NCBI GenBank assembly: GCA_963820035.1 | Contig: CAWFYK010000009.1 | Location: 62,001-126,000, forward strand | DNA length: 64,000 nt | From: JAWWPG01 sp963820035 | Lineage (GTDB): Bacteria; Actinomycetota; Actinomycetes; Propionibacteriales; Nocardioidaceae | Direction of reading: 5' to 3' | In this document: one piece after another, positions 9,418 to 19,440 of the stretch | How the letters are laid out: each line of letters starts with the position of its first letter | Numbering within the stretch: the stretch's first letter is position 1 | Position numbers and translations under genes: made by a program | Notes under the pieces: generated by a model | The model's input: only the letters and a program-made list of their open reading frames with translations | Told to the model about the DNA's origin: nothing | The model's database searches: none

Positions 9418-9550
9418 GATGGTTTTTCCCTCCCGAGTTGGCTCACTCACTGACCCCGCCCACGCGGGACAGTGTTACACCGGATGTGACGTGGGCCACG
9501 GCCCGTGGGTTCCCGGGACAACGAAGGGAAAGCAATCGCGCACGGCTCAG

Positions 9551-9682
9551 CGGTAAGAACCTGACGGTTCGGCGGTAAGAACCTGACGGCTCGGCGGTAA
9601 GAACCTGACGGCTCGGCGGTAAGAACCTGACGGCTCGGCGGTAAGAACCTGACGGCTCGGCGGTAAGAACCTGACGGCTCGG
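9551..9682. repeat. 22-bp tandem repeat, six copies
   Basis: Six head-to-tail units of exactly 22 bp start at 9551, 9573, 9595, 9617, 9639 and 9661. Each begins CGGTAAGAACCTGACGG and units 2-6 are identical; the first differs at one base. There are no spacers. The array lies between the secreted-protein gene and the FMN reductase. A second array with the same 22-bp period but a different sequence is at 23635-23722. Confidence 0.95.
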
Positions 9683-9702
9683 CGGATCGATCGAGAAGAT
9701 GT

Positions 9703-9719
9703 TATCATTGAACAGTCAA
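9703..9719 (+). promoter_or_regulatory. Candidate promoter and operator of the FMN reductase
   Basis: TATCAT at 9703-9708 fits a -10 box, and the interrupted palindrome TTGA-ACAG-TCAA at 9708-9719 covers the expected transcription start. A repressor bound there would block initiation. It lies about 60 nt upstream of the coding start and directly after the 22-bp array. No convincing -35 is seen. Confidence 0.35.
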
Positions 9720-9774
9720 CTAGTTCCTCGGGACGAGGCGCTAGAGCCTTGTTCGTCGTACCCACCGAAAGGTC

Positions 9775-10350
9775 ATGCCTCGCATGCCGAAGCTCAATGT
9801 CATCGCCGCCAGCACCCGCCCAGGTCGCGTCGGCTACCCGGTCGCCCAGTGGTTCGTCAGGCTCGCACAGGAACACGGCGGGTTCGATGTCGAGCTGGTC
9901 GACCTGGCGGAACTGGAGCTGCCGATGCTCGACGAGCCTCACCACCCTCGGCTGGGCACCTACGTGCACGAGCACACCAAGGCGTGGAGCGCGAGCGTCG
10001 ACGCTGCCGACGCCTTCGTCTTCGTGACACCCGAGTACAACTTCGGGATGTCGGCGGCATTGAAGAACGCGATCGACTACCTGCACAACGAATGGCAGTA
10101 CAAGCCGGTCGGCTTCGTGAGCTACGGCGGTGTCTCCGCCGGCACCCGGGCCGTCCAGATGACCAAGCAGGTGGTGACCACGCTGAAGATGACCCCGGTC
10201 ACCGAAGCGGTGGCGATCCCGTTCGTGTCCCAGTTCCTCGATGCTGAAGGCGTGATCCGGCCCAACGAGATCATGGAGAGCTCCGCCAAGGCCATGCTCG
10301 ACGAGCTGCTCCGCTACTCGGTCGCGCTGCGACCGCTCCGCGAGGGCTGA
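9775..10350 (+). CDS. NADPH-dependent FMN reductase (flavodoxin-like)
   Basis: The 191-residue protein has the flavodoxin-like fold of NADPH-dependent FMN/quinone reductases: the phosphate-binding loop ASTRPGRVG at residues 12-20, the FVTPEYNFGMSAALKNAIDY segment that packs against the flavin, and SYGGVSAGTRA. It should transfer electrons from NADPH to flavin or quinone-like acceptors in the cytoplasm. GAAAGG at 9767-9772 is only 2 nt from the ATG at 9775 and 11 nt from a second ATG at 9784, so the start is uncertain by three codons. Confidence 0.9.
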   Translation: MPRMPKLNVIAASTRPGRVGYPVAQWFVRLAQEHGGFDVELVDLAELELPMLDEPHHPRLGTYVHEHTKAWSASVDAADAFVFVTPEYNFGMSAALKNAIDYLHNEWQYKPVGFVSYGGVSAGTRAVQMTKQVVTTLKMTPVTEAVAIPFVSQFLDAEGVIRPNEIMESSAKAMLDELLRYSVALRPLREG

Positions 10351-10356
10351 CCCCCC

Positions 10357-10372
10357 GCCGGGATTGCCCGGC
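10357..10372. terminator. Small GC hairpin between convergent genes
   Basis: GCCGGG and CCCGGC form a perfect 6-bp stem with an ATTG loop just after the FMN reductase stop and before the end of the convergent SDR gene. It has no T tract, so it is at best a weak bidirectional terminator. Confidence 0.35.
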
Positions 10373-10403
10373 CACCGGGCCCGGTCGAGGTAACGGCGCC
10401 GGG

Positions 10404-11075
10404 TCAGCGACCGTCGCGGCCGCTGCGCCCGTCGTAGACGACCTCGAGCTCCCACTCGGCGGGCCGCTGGGCGTGCAGCCGCCAGTAGTGCTCGGCGATG
10501 TCTGCCGGGTCGAAGATGGTCCCGGATGCGATGGGCCCGGCGACCGTCACGGTGGCCGCGTGCACTCCCGAGGCTCCGAACTGTTGGGCCAGCATCGAGG
10601 TGACGGCCCTGATGGCTGCCTTTCCCAGCGAGAGACTGACATAGCTCGCGTCGGGAACGGGCATGCCGCCGGTGAGGATGATGCTGCCGCTGCCACGCCT
10701 GGCCATCGCCGGCCCGACGGTGGCGGCAGCGCGCAGGGCCCCGACGACATTCACCTTCCACGCCGCCACCTGCTCGGCCTGCGAAAGTTGTCCGATCGAG
10801 TCCTGTTGGATGACCGCCGCGTTGTAGACGAGTGCCTCCGGAGTCCCGAACCGCTCGCCGGCCTCCGTCACCGCCGCGACCATTGCGGCCTCGTCCCCGG
10901 CATCGGCGACCACAGTCAGGACCGGCACGTGCCAGCCGGCCAGGGCCGCGGCCGACCCGTCGAGCGTGCCGCGGGACCGTGCGGCGAGCGCGATCGGCAT
11001 GCCTTCGCGGGCGAACCGTTCGGCCACTGCCAGCCCGAGTCCTGGTCCGGCGCCGATGATCAGGGCTCCCGCCAT
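10404..11075 (-). CDS. Short-chain dehydrogenase/reductase
   Basis: The 223-residue protein has the SDR cofactor motif IGAGPGLGLAVAERF (residues 7-21), the YNAAV stretch corresponding to NNAG, and an S/Y/K region in which SYVSLSLGKAA stands where YSAAKAA is usual. The expected YxxxK tyrosine is therefore replaced by leucine or serine, so the standard catalytic mechanism may be impaired. A good ribosome binding site (GGAGAGGAG) precedes the ATG at 11075. The substrate is unknown. Confidence 0.82.
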   Translation of the reverse strand: MAGALIIGAGPGLGLAVAERFAREGMPIALAARSRGTLDGSAAALAGWHVPVLTVVADAGDEAAMVAAVTEAGERFGTPEALVYNAAVIQQDSIGQLSQAEQVAAWKVNVVGALRAAATVGPAMARRGSGSIILTGGMPVPDASYVSLSLGKAAIRAVTSMLAQQFGASGVHAATVTVAGPIASGTIFDPADIAEHYWRLHAQRPAEWELEVVYDGRSGRDGR

Positions 11076-11411
11076 GTCGTCTCCTCTCCACGATGCCGGC
11101 CGGTCCGCGGTGCCGCCCGACCCACGATGTCCGGTCTACCTCGCCGGCCCCACCATTCGACCGCGCGACGACAGGCAGGACAACCCAGGGCAGACATGCG
11201 CAGCGATCAGACGGGTGCATCGATGAGCCCGGCGGAGGGGGGTAAGAAGATTCCAGTGCGGACGCCGGCCCGCAGCGAGGCCGAGTGAACTCCGGCACTC
11301 CGGTCGCGGGAATGCCTCGCAATGGCGCAGAATTCGACATTGGACCGGCCTGCCGTGGCGAGCGACGCGTCGGCGACCGGGACACACGGCGCTCCCGGCT
11401 CAGGAGGACAC
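11076..11411. other. Divergent intergenic region without a gene
   Basis: This 336-bp gap separates the divergent SDR and MFS genes and must hold both promoters. I find no convincing -10/-35 pair or operator. A short frame at 11223-11288 (21 codons, starting MSPAEGGKK) has no family resemblance and I do not call it a gene. Confidence 0.6.
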
Positions 11412-12974
11412 ATGACAATCCGTGACATCCGCAAGCCCGCGACGAACAAGCGGCTCGCCCTCACCGCCATGATCTTCGCCGTCGCGATGACGTTCATCGA
11501 CCAGACCATCGTGTCGATCGCGATCCCGGACCTGCAAGGTGACCTGCACGTCAGCGAATCCGGGGTCCAGTGGATCGTCAACGGCTACCTCGTCGCCCTC
11601 GCGGCGCTCTTCGCCCTCGGCGGCCGGGTCGCTGACATCGCCGGCCACAAGCGCGTCGTCCTCATCGGGATCGTCGTGTTCGCCTTCGCATCAGCGATGT
11701 GCGGTGCCACGCCGGACGGCTCGATCGCCGGAACGTGGATGATCTTCTGGCGGATCGTGCAGGGCGCCGGAGCAGCCTTCATGTTCCCGGCCGCATTGGC
11801 CATCGTGGTGTCGGCCTACCCACGCGACGAGCGGGGCAAGGCCATGGCGGCATTCTTCGGCATCGCCGGCGGGATGACGGCCCTCGGGCCACTCATCGGC
11901 GGCTACCTGATCGAGGTGAGCTGGCGTTACATCTTCTGGATCAACGTCCCGGTCGCGATCGTTGCCATCTTCCTGACGCTGCGGGCCAACCCGGACGACA
12001 CCCGACGCCCGGCACCATTGGACACCAAGGGGGCGATCCTGGCCGCCGGCGGGATCGGCCTGCTCGTCCTGGGTCTTCAGCAGGCCAGCGACTGGGGTTG
12101 GGTCAGTCCGGCCACCCTCGGTTCGATCGTTGTCGGGATCGTCCTGCTCGTCGTGTTCGTGTTCGTCGAGCTCAACAGCCAGTACCCGTTGATGCAGGTC
12201 CGGATCTTCGCCGGCCGCGGCTTCGCAGCGGACAACATCGTGCTGTTCCTGATCTCAGTTGCCTTCGTGCCGATGTTCCTCTTCGCCAGCATCTACTCGC
12301 AAGTCTCGCTGGGGTTCACCGCCAGCAATGCCGGCCTCTATATGGGCATCTTCTTTCTCGGGTTCGTGGTTGCGGCGCAGTGGGGCGGTCGGCTGCTCGA
12401 CAGGGCGGGGGCCCGCCCGTCGGTCCTCCTCGGTTGTGCTGTCTCAGCCGTCGGCTTCTTCCTGTGGGCGCGGTCCATGCCCGATATCGCCTCGGCCAAG
12501 GACTGGGACCAGTGGTGGCGCATCATCATCGCCGGAGCAGGCATGGGGATGGTGCTCGGCCCGGCTTCGACGGACGCACTCAACCGGGCGCCGCAGACCA
12601 GCTATGGCGAGGTCACTGGGATCACCCAGACCACGCGAAACGTCGGAGCGAGCGTCGGACTGGCGATCCTCGGAACGCTCATTATCTCTCGCAACCGGAT
12701 CAACCTCGAGGCGTCGTTCGGGAGGCTCGGTGCCTCCAAGGCGCAGGCGGACGCCGTCGCCAACTCGCTGACCCAGACCGGCGGGCACGCACCGAGCGGT
12801 ATGACCGGAGGTGGGCAGCGGGCGCAGGCCTTCTTCGAGGCGGTCCAGAGCAGCTTCTCCCAGTCGACGCAGACCGTCTTCTATGGGATGGCGATCGCCA
12901 TGGCTCTGGCCTGTGTCACTGCGTTGGTCGTGCTGCCCGCGGGGAAGCCTCCGACGGCCGACATCCTGGAGTGA
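11412..12974 (+). CDS. DHA2-type MFS drug exporter (14 TM)
   Basis: The 520-residue protein belongs to the EmrB/QacA-type DHA2 family: FIDQTIVSIAIPDLQ in helix 1, WIVNGYLVALAALFALGGRVAD between helices 2 and 3, RIVQGAGAAFMFPAAL in helix 4 and GPLIGGYL in helix 5 (the antiporter motif). It probably exports hydrophobic compounds in exchange for protons. A frame opening at 11322 is longer, but AGGAGG at 11402-11407 points to the ATG at 11412. It is divergent from the SDR gene; a regulator is not adjacent. Confidence 0.9.
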   Translation: MTIRDIRKPATNKRLALTAMIFAVAMTFIDQTIVSIAIPDLQGDLHVSESGVQWIVNGYLVALAALFALGGRVADIAGHKRVVLIGIVVFAFASAMCGATPDGSIAGTWMIFWRIVQGAGAAFMFPAALAIVVSAYPRDERGKAMAAFFGIAGGMTALGPLIGGYLIEVSWRYIFWINVPVAIVAIFLTLRANPDDTRRPAPLDTKGAILAAGGIGLLVLGLQQASDWGWVSPATLGSIVVGIVLLVVFVFVELNSQYPLMQVRIFAGRGFAADNIVLFLISVAFVPMFLFASIYSQVSLGFTASNAGLYMGIFFLGFVVAAQWGGRLLDRAGARPSVLLGCAVSAVGFFLWARSMPDIASAKDWDQWWRIIIAGAGMGMVLGPASTDALNRAPQTSYGEVTGITQTTRNVGASVGLAILGTLIISRNRINLEASFGRLGASKAQADAVANSLTQTGGHAPSGMTGGGQRAQAFFEAVQSSFSQSTQTVFYGMAIAMALACVTALVVLPAGKPPTADILE

Positions 12975-13000
12975 CCAATGCCCCTTGACTGATCGGGTGT

Positions 13001-13014
13001 CCGCCGTACGGCGG
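13001..13014. repeat. Perfect 14-bp palindrome
   Basis: CCGCCGTACGGCGG is a perfect palindrome 27 nt after the MFS stop and about 130 nt before the GH63 gene. It could be a protein-binding site or the stem of a terminator without a T tract. Confidence 0.4.
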
Positions 13015-13142
13015 CCAACCCGGTCCGCGATAGGGCCCACCGACGAACACGGCCGAGTCCGGGACACGCTGCCAGGGCGCGTGGAACGATCGAGTTCGCG
13101 TGCGAGCCGCTGGGGGCTGCACATCAGAACGAAGGGGCGACC

Positions 13143-15850
13143 ATGGGCGCCGAGCGGGACCGGGTTGCAGGCTTCGGACGCCTCGAGGACGGCTTGCGTC
13201 AGGCGGACCCGTGGTATCTCTGGGGACCGTATGTCAGCGAGCGCCAATGGGGCACGGTCCGTGAGGACTACAGCGCCGACGGCGACGCCTGGGACTACCT
13301 GCCGCACGACGGCGCGCGTTCCCGGGCCTATCGCTGGAGTGAGGACGGCCTGGCCGGCTTCTGCGACGTCGAGCAGCGGCTCTGCCTCGGGTTGGCGCTG
13401 TGGAACGGGCGTGACCCAATCCTCAAGGAGCGCATCTTCGGCCTCACCGGTGCCGAGGCCAACCACGGCGAGGACGCCAAGGAGTACTGGTGGTTCCTCG
13501 ACGCTGTCCCGAGCCACGCCTGGAACCGGTGGCGCTACCACTACCCGCAAGGTGCCTTCCCCTATGGGGACCTGGTGGCGGAGAACGGCAGGCGCGGAAA
13601 GCACGACCCCGAGTACGAGCTTCTCGACACCGGCATCTTCGATGCGGACCGCTATTGGGTCACCGAGGTGCACTACACGAAGGCCGACCCTACCGACCTC
13701 CTGATGACGATCCGGGTGACGAACGCCGGACCGGACACCGACACGGTGCACGTGCTGCCGACTGCCTGGTTCCGCAACACCTGGTCGTGGGACGCTGACG
13801 CCCCGAAACCGGTGCTGGCATCGACGGGGGAGTCGTCGGTCGCCGTCGGTCACCCCTTCCTCGGCGCTCTGGAGCTGATCGCCGGAGGGGCGCCGGACGG
13901 GTCCACGGCGGTGACGCTCTTCTGCGAGAACGAGACCAACACGGCCAGGCTCTACGGCTCGACAGCGGGGACGCCGTACCCCAAGGACGGCATCAACGAC
14001 CACGTGATCAGCGGCGCCGCGACCGTCAACCCGGCCGAGCGGGGCACCAAGTGCGCCTTCTGGTACCAGCTGACGGTCCAGCCCGGCGAGACAGCGGAGG
14101 TCAGGCTGCGACTGCGACCGACCGACGGCCAGCACACCAGTGCGGACGTTGCGCTGGGAAGCGACTTCGAGACGGCCGTCAGCCAGCGCCGCGCCGAGGC
14201 GGACGAGTTCTACGCCGAGCTCACTCCCGACGCGGCCACCGCGGACGAGGCAAACGTGATGCGGCAGGCGTTCGCGGGAATGCTGTGGAGCAAGCAGCTC
14301 TACAACTACGACGTCGATCGTTGGCTCGACGGCGACCCGACGCAGCCCACTCCTCCCGCAGCCAGGCTGACCGGGCGCAACTCCCGGTGGCGCAACTTCA
14401 ATTCGTTCGACATCATGTCGATGCCCGACACCTGGGAGTACCCGTGGTTCGCCGCCTGGGACATGGCGTTCCACTGCGTGACCCTGGCGCACGTCGACCC
14501 GGCGTTCGCGAAGTACCAGCTGATCCTGTTGTGCCGGGAGTGGTTCCAACACCCCAACGGAGCGTTGCCGGCGTACGAATGGGACTTCGGTGACGTGAAC
14601 CCGCCCGTCCAGGCCTGGGCGGCGCTCGAGGTCTTCGCGATCGACGGCGGGCGCGACCTGGACTTCTTGAGCCGCGTCTTCGACAAGCTGTTGGTGAACT
14701 TCACCTGGTGGGTCAACCGGGAGGATGCCGATGGGCGAAACCTGTTCGAAGGCGGTTTCCTCGGCCTCGACAACATCGGGCCGATCGACCGGTCCCATCT
14801 TCCCGTCGGGGGCACCCTGCAGCAGTCCGACGCGACCGGATGGATGGCCTTCTACGCCGTCGCCATGGCCGCGATCGCAGGAGTGCTGCAACGCAGCGGG
14901 CACCGGCCGGCGAAAGACCTCGTCTTGAAGTTCCTCGAGCACTTCGCCGCCATCACCGAGGCGATGGACAACCAGGGCTTGTGGGATGAGGTCGATGGCC
15001 TGTACTACGACCGGCTGCTCACCCCCGACGGCACGGCTGTGTCCGTCCGCTATCGGTCGATGGTGGGCATGATTCCGCTCCTGACGGCGATCGTCGTCGA
15101 CGAAACCTGGCTCGAACAGGCCCTCACCGTTGGCAAGGAGTTCGCCGGGTTCCTCGACCGGAACGATCTCGCCGACGCCGACCGGCTGAGCGAGCAGGGC
15201 CTGATGCGAGGTGAGGTGGGAGACCGACGACTGCTGCTCAGCGTCGTCGGCGTGGACCGTCTCCAGACGTTGTTCGCCAAGCTCTTCGACGAGAGCGAGT
15301 TCCTCTCGCCCTACGGCCTCCGAGCCCTGTCGGCCTATCACCGCGAGCACCCTTACGAGTTCCACGTCGAGGGGTTCAGCGCCACCGTCGACTACGAGCC
15401 AGCCGAGTCGACCGTGGACATGTTCGGCGGGAACTCCAACTGGCGCGGGCCGTTGTGGTTCCCGCTCAACTACCTCGTCATCAGTGTCCTGGAACGCTAC
15501 TACCGCTTCTTCGGCGACGAGCTGACAGTCGAGTACCCCGCCGGCTCCGGCGAGAAGGTCACGCTCAAGGTGATCAGCAACGACCTCCAGGACCGGCTCA
15601 TCTCCCTCTTCACCGTCGGCCCTGACGGGCGTCGGCCGTGCTTCGGTGGAGTCGACCGGCTGCAGAACGACCCGGCCTGGAAGGACAACCTGTTGTTCAA
15701 CGAGTACTTTCACGGTGACGACGGAGCGGGGCTCGGAGCCTCACACCAGACCGGCTGGACCGGCCTGATCGCCGACGTGATCCGCCGCAGGCACGGCGCC
15801 GTCGGCTCGGTCGGCGACGTGATCCGCGCCATGGCCAAGGGCCGCGCGTT

Positions 15851-15854
<4 letters not shown>
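13143..15854 (+). CDS. GH63-type (MGH1-like) glucosidase
   Basis: The 903-residue protein has an N-terminal beta-sandwich (about 30-370) and an (alpha/alpha)6 barrel (about 390-880). Landmarks are WEYPWFAAWDMAFH, which supplies the aspartate general acid of GH63 enzymes, WDFGDVNPPVQAWA, and GGNSNWRGPLWFPLNYL near the second catalytic region. The family removes glucose from alpha-linked gluco-oligosaccharides. It has no signal peptide, so it acts in the cytoplasm. AAGGGG precedes the ATG at 13143. Its stop overlaps the glgX start by 4 nt, so the two are probably co-translated and work on the same alpha-glucan. Confidence 0.9.
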
Positions 15855-17983
<2,129 letters not shown>

Positions 17984-18390
17984 CCGGGCTCAGACACCCC
18001 GGAGGATCCTGGCCCTGGAGAGGGGAAGCAGCGCAGCGTGGCGTGCGCTCGTCCGCGAAAGCGAAAATGCTTCCGGCACTGCTGCGACCTGAGAGGCGTG
18101 AGTGTCGTCCGGGAGCCGAGCGCATCCTCCAGGTGACCGCCTCCCGGAACACAGCCCTCACTTTCCCGTAGTCCCTGAAGTGAGGGCTCACCCACGTCCA
18201 CAGATTTCTGACATCGCCGAAACCTGCGGCTGAGCAGGCGATTCCTGCCTGATGTCGGGCCTCGAAGGCGAACTCGTGTTGCCACCTTGCTTGAGCTCTG
18301 GCACCCTAAGTCCCGCGCGGGCGGCGCCCAAGTCGGACGCCCCACGGATCCTCACTGGCCGCACACCATCGGGGGAGAACTGGAGTCGTC
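17984..18390. other. Intergenic region, 407 bp
   Basis: No gene is supported here. The recognisable structure is the hairpin at 18153-18188. A GGGGGAGAACTGGAG purine-rich stretch just before 18391 serves as the ribosome binding site of the next gene. Confidence 0.6.
18153..18188. terminator. Candidate terminator hairpin
   Basis: AGCCCTCACTT at 18153-18163 pairs perfectly with AAGTGAGGGCT at 18178-18188 over a 14-nt loop. No T tract follows on either strand, so it could end the GH63-glgX transcript by another route or be an operator for the gene at 18391. Confidence 0.4.
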
Positions 18391-19356
18391 ATGGAGCTCG
18401 ATCGCAGGCAGGTCCTCAGCGGAGCCTTGGCCCTGTTGGCCTCTGGAGTCGCCCTTCCCCGATCGGGATGGGGTGGCTCCTCCACAGCTGAACCGCAGGG
18501 GCACGACACGCAACGCCGCAGCCTACGGTTTCCGGGGGACCCCGGCTCGGGCAATCTGTACTACGGCGCCGCCGTGATGGCGTCACTGTCGCTGCCGGAC
18601 CTGGAGAAGAAGCTCAACGGGACCCTGACCGTACGGCGGAGCTACTTCAGCCCTGGTCAGACGTCAGGTCTCATCGCCCGGGCACACGAGGACCACACCG
18701 CCGGTCGCTTCCCATTGATCTCGACCAAGGTCCCCGGCACCTGGGCCTCCGTCGCCGCCGGCAACTCCGACGCGTGGCTCAAGGACATTCTGCAAAGGCT
18801 CGGCCAGCTGTCCAAGCCGGTGATGCTCGGGTTGCACCACGAACCGGAGGACGAGGCAGGTCCCTCCGGGATGAGCCCGGCGGACTGGGTGCACATGCAG
18901 ACCCACGCGGTCTCGCTCGCTCGCGGCCTTGCGCCCAACACGACGATCGTACCGATACTCATGCAGTGGACCTTCGACCCCCGTTCCGGGCGCAACCCGA
19001 ACGACTGGTTGGTCCCGGCCGCCGACATCTTCGGACTGGACGTCTACAACGACTGGTCGCCGGGTGGAGCCCTGCCGTGGCTCAGCTTCGGCCACAAGGC
19101 CTCCTTCGCGCTGCCCTATGCGAAGGGCAAGCCCATCGCCATCGCGGAGTACGGGTGCCACACGGATCCGTCAACCCCCGGACGCGCGGCGCGCTGGATG
19201 AAGGACGCGTTCTCGTTCTGCGCCGCCCATAACGTGATCGCCATGTCCTACTACGACTCGAACCTGCACTCTCGTTGGGGTTCCTGGGTGCTGGACGCGG
19301 AGCGAAAGAACGCCATGCGCGTCTGTCTCCACCGGGCAAACGTCGCCCATCCCTGA
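18391..19356 (+). CDS. Secreted GH26-like glycoside hydrolase
   Basis: The 321-residue protein has a Tat-like signal (DRRQVLSGALALLASG, residues 4-19). The mature part resembles clan-A barrels of the mannanase (GH26) type: LHHEPED with candidate acid/base E151, IFGLDVYNDW, and IAEYGCH with candidate nucleophile E253 about 100 residues later, the spacing expected of a TIM-barrel glycosidase. Such enzymes cleave mannans or related beta-glycans outside the cell. The neighbouring alpha-glucan genes are intracellular, so a shared pathway is not implied. Confidence 0.8.
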   Translation: MELDRRQVLSGALALLASGVALPRSGWGGSSTAEPQGHDTQRRSLRFPGDPGSGNLYYGAAVMASLSLPDLEKKLNGTLTVRRSYFSPGQTSGLIARAHEDHTAGRFPLISTKVPGTWASVAAGNSDAWLKDILQRLGQLSKPVMLGLHHEPEDEAGPSGMSPADWVHMQTHAVSLARGLAPNTTIVPILMQWTFDPRSGRNPNDWLVPAADIFGLDVYNDWSPGGALPWLSFGHKASFALPYAKGKPIAIAEYGCHTDPSTPGRAARWMKDAFSFCAAHNVIAMSYYDSNLHSRWGSWVLDAERKNAMRVCLHRANVAHP

Positions 19357-19440
19357 TGGCGATCGCCGAGCACCTTCCCGCTCGGCGTGGCGCGATGCGA
19401 GACGTCGGGGAGCCCTGTGTCTTCGGAGAACCCTGTGTCT

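Noticed and set aside
9551..9682. CRISPR array
   Set aside because: The units are contiguous with no unique spacers, and no cas gene is in the window; the same applies to 23635-23722.
9547..11418. A long minus-strand frame covering the 22-bp array
   Set aside because: It crosses the FMN reductase and the SDR in the wrong frame, and its C-terminus is only the translated tandem repeat.
12444..15713. A 1089-codon open frame on the minus strand opposite the GH63 gene
   Set aside because: It is a GC-rich antisense frame over a gene with clear catalytic motifs; the translation is low-complexity (V/R/G/E-rich), matches no family and crosses the end of the MFS gene.
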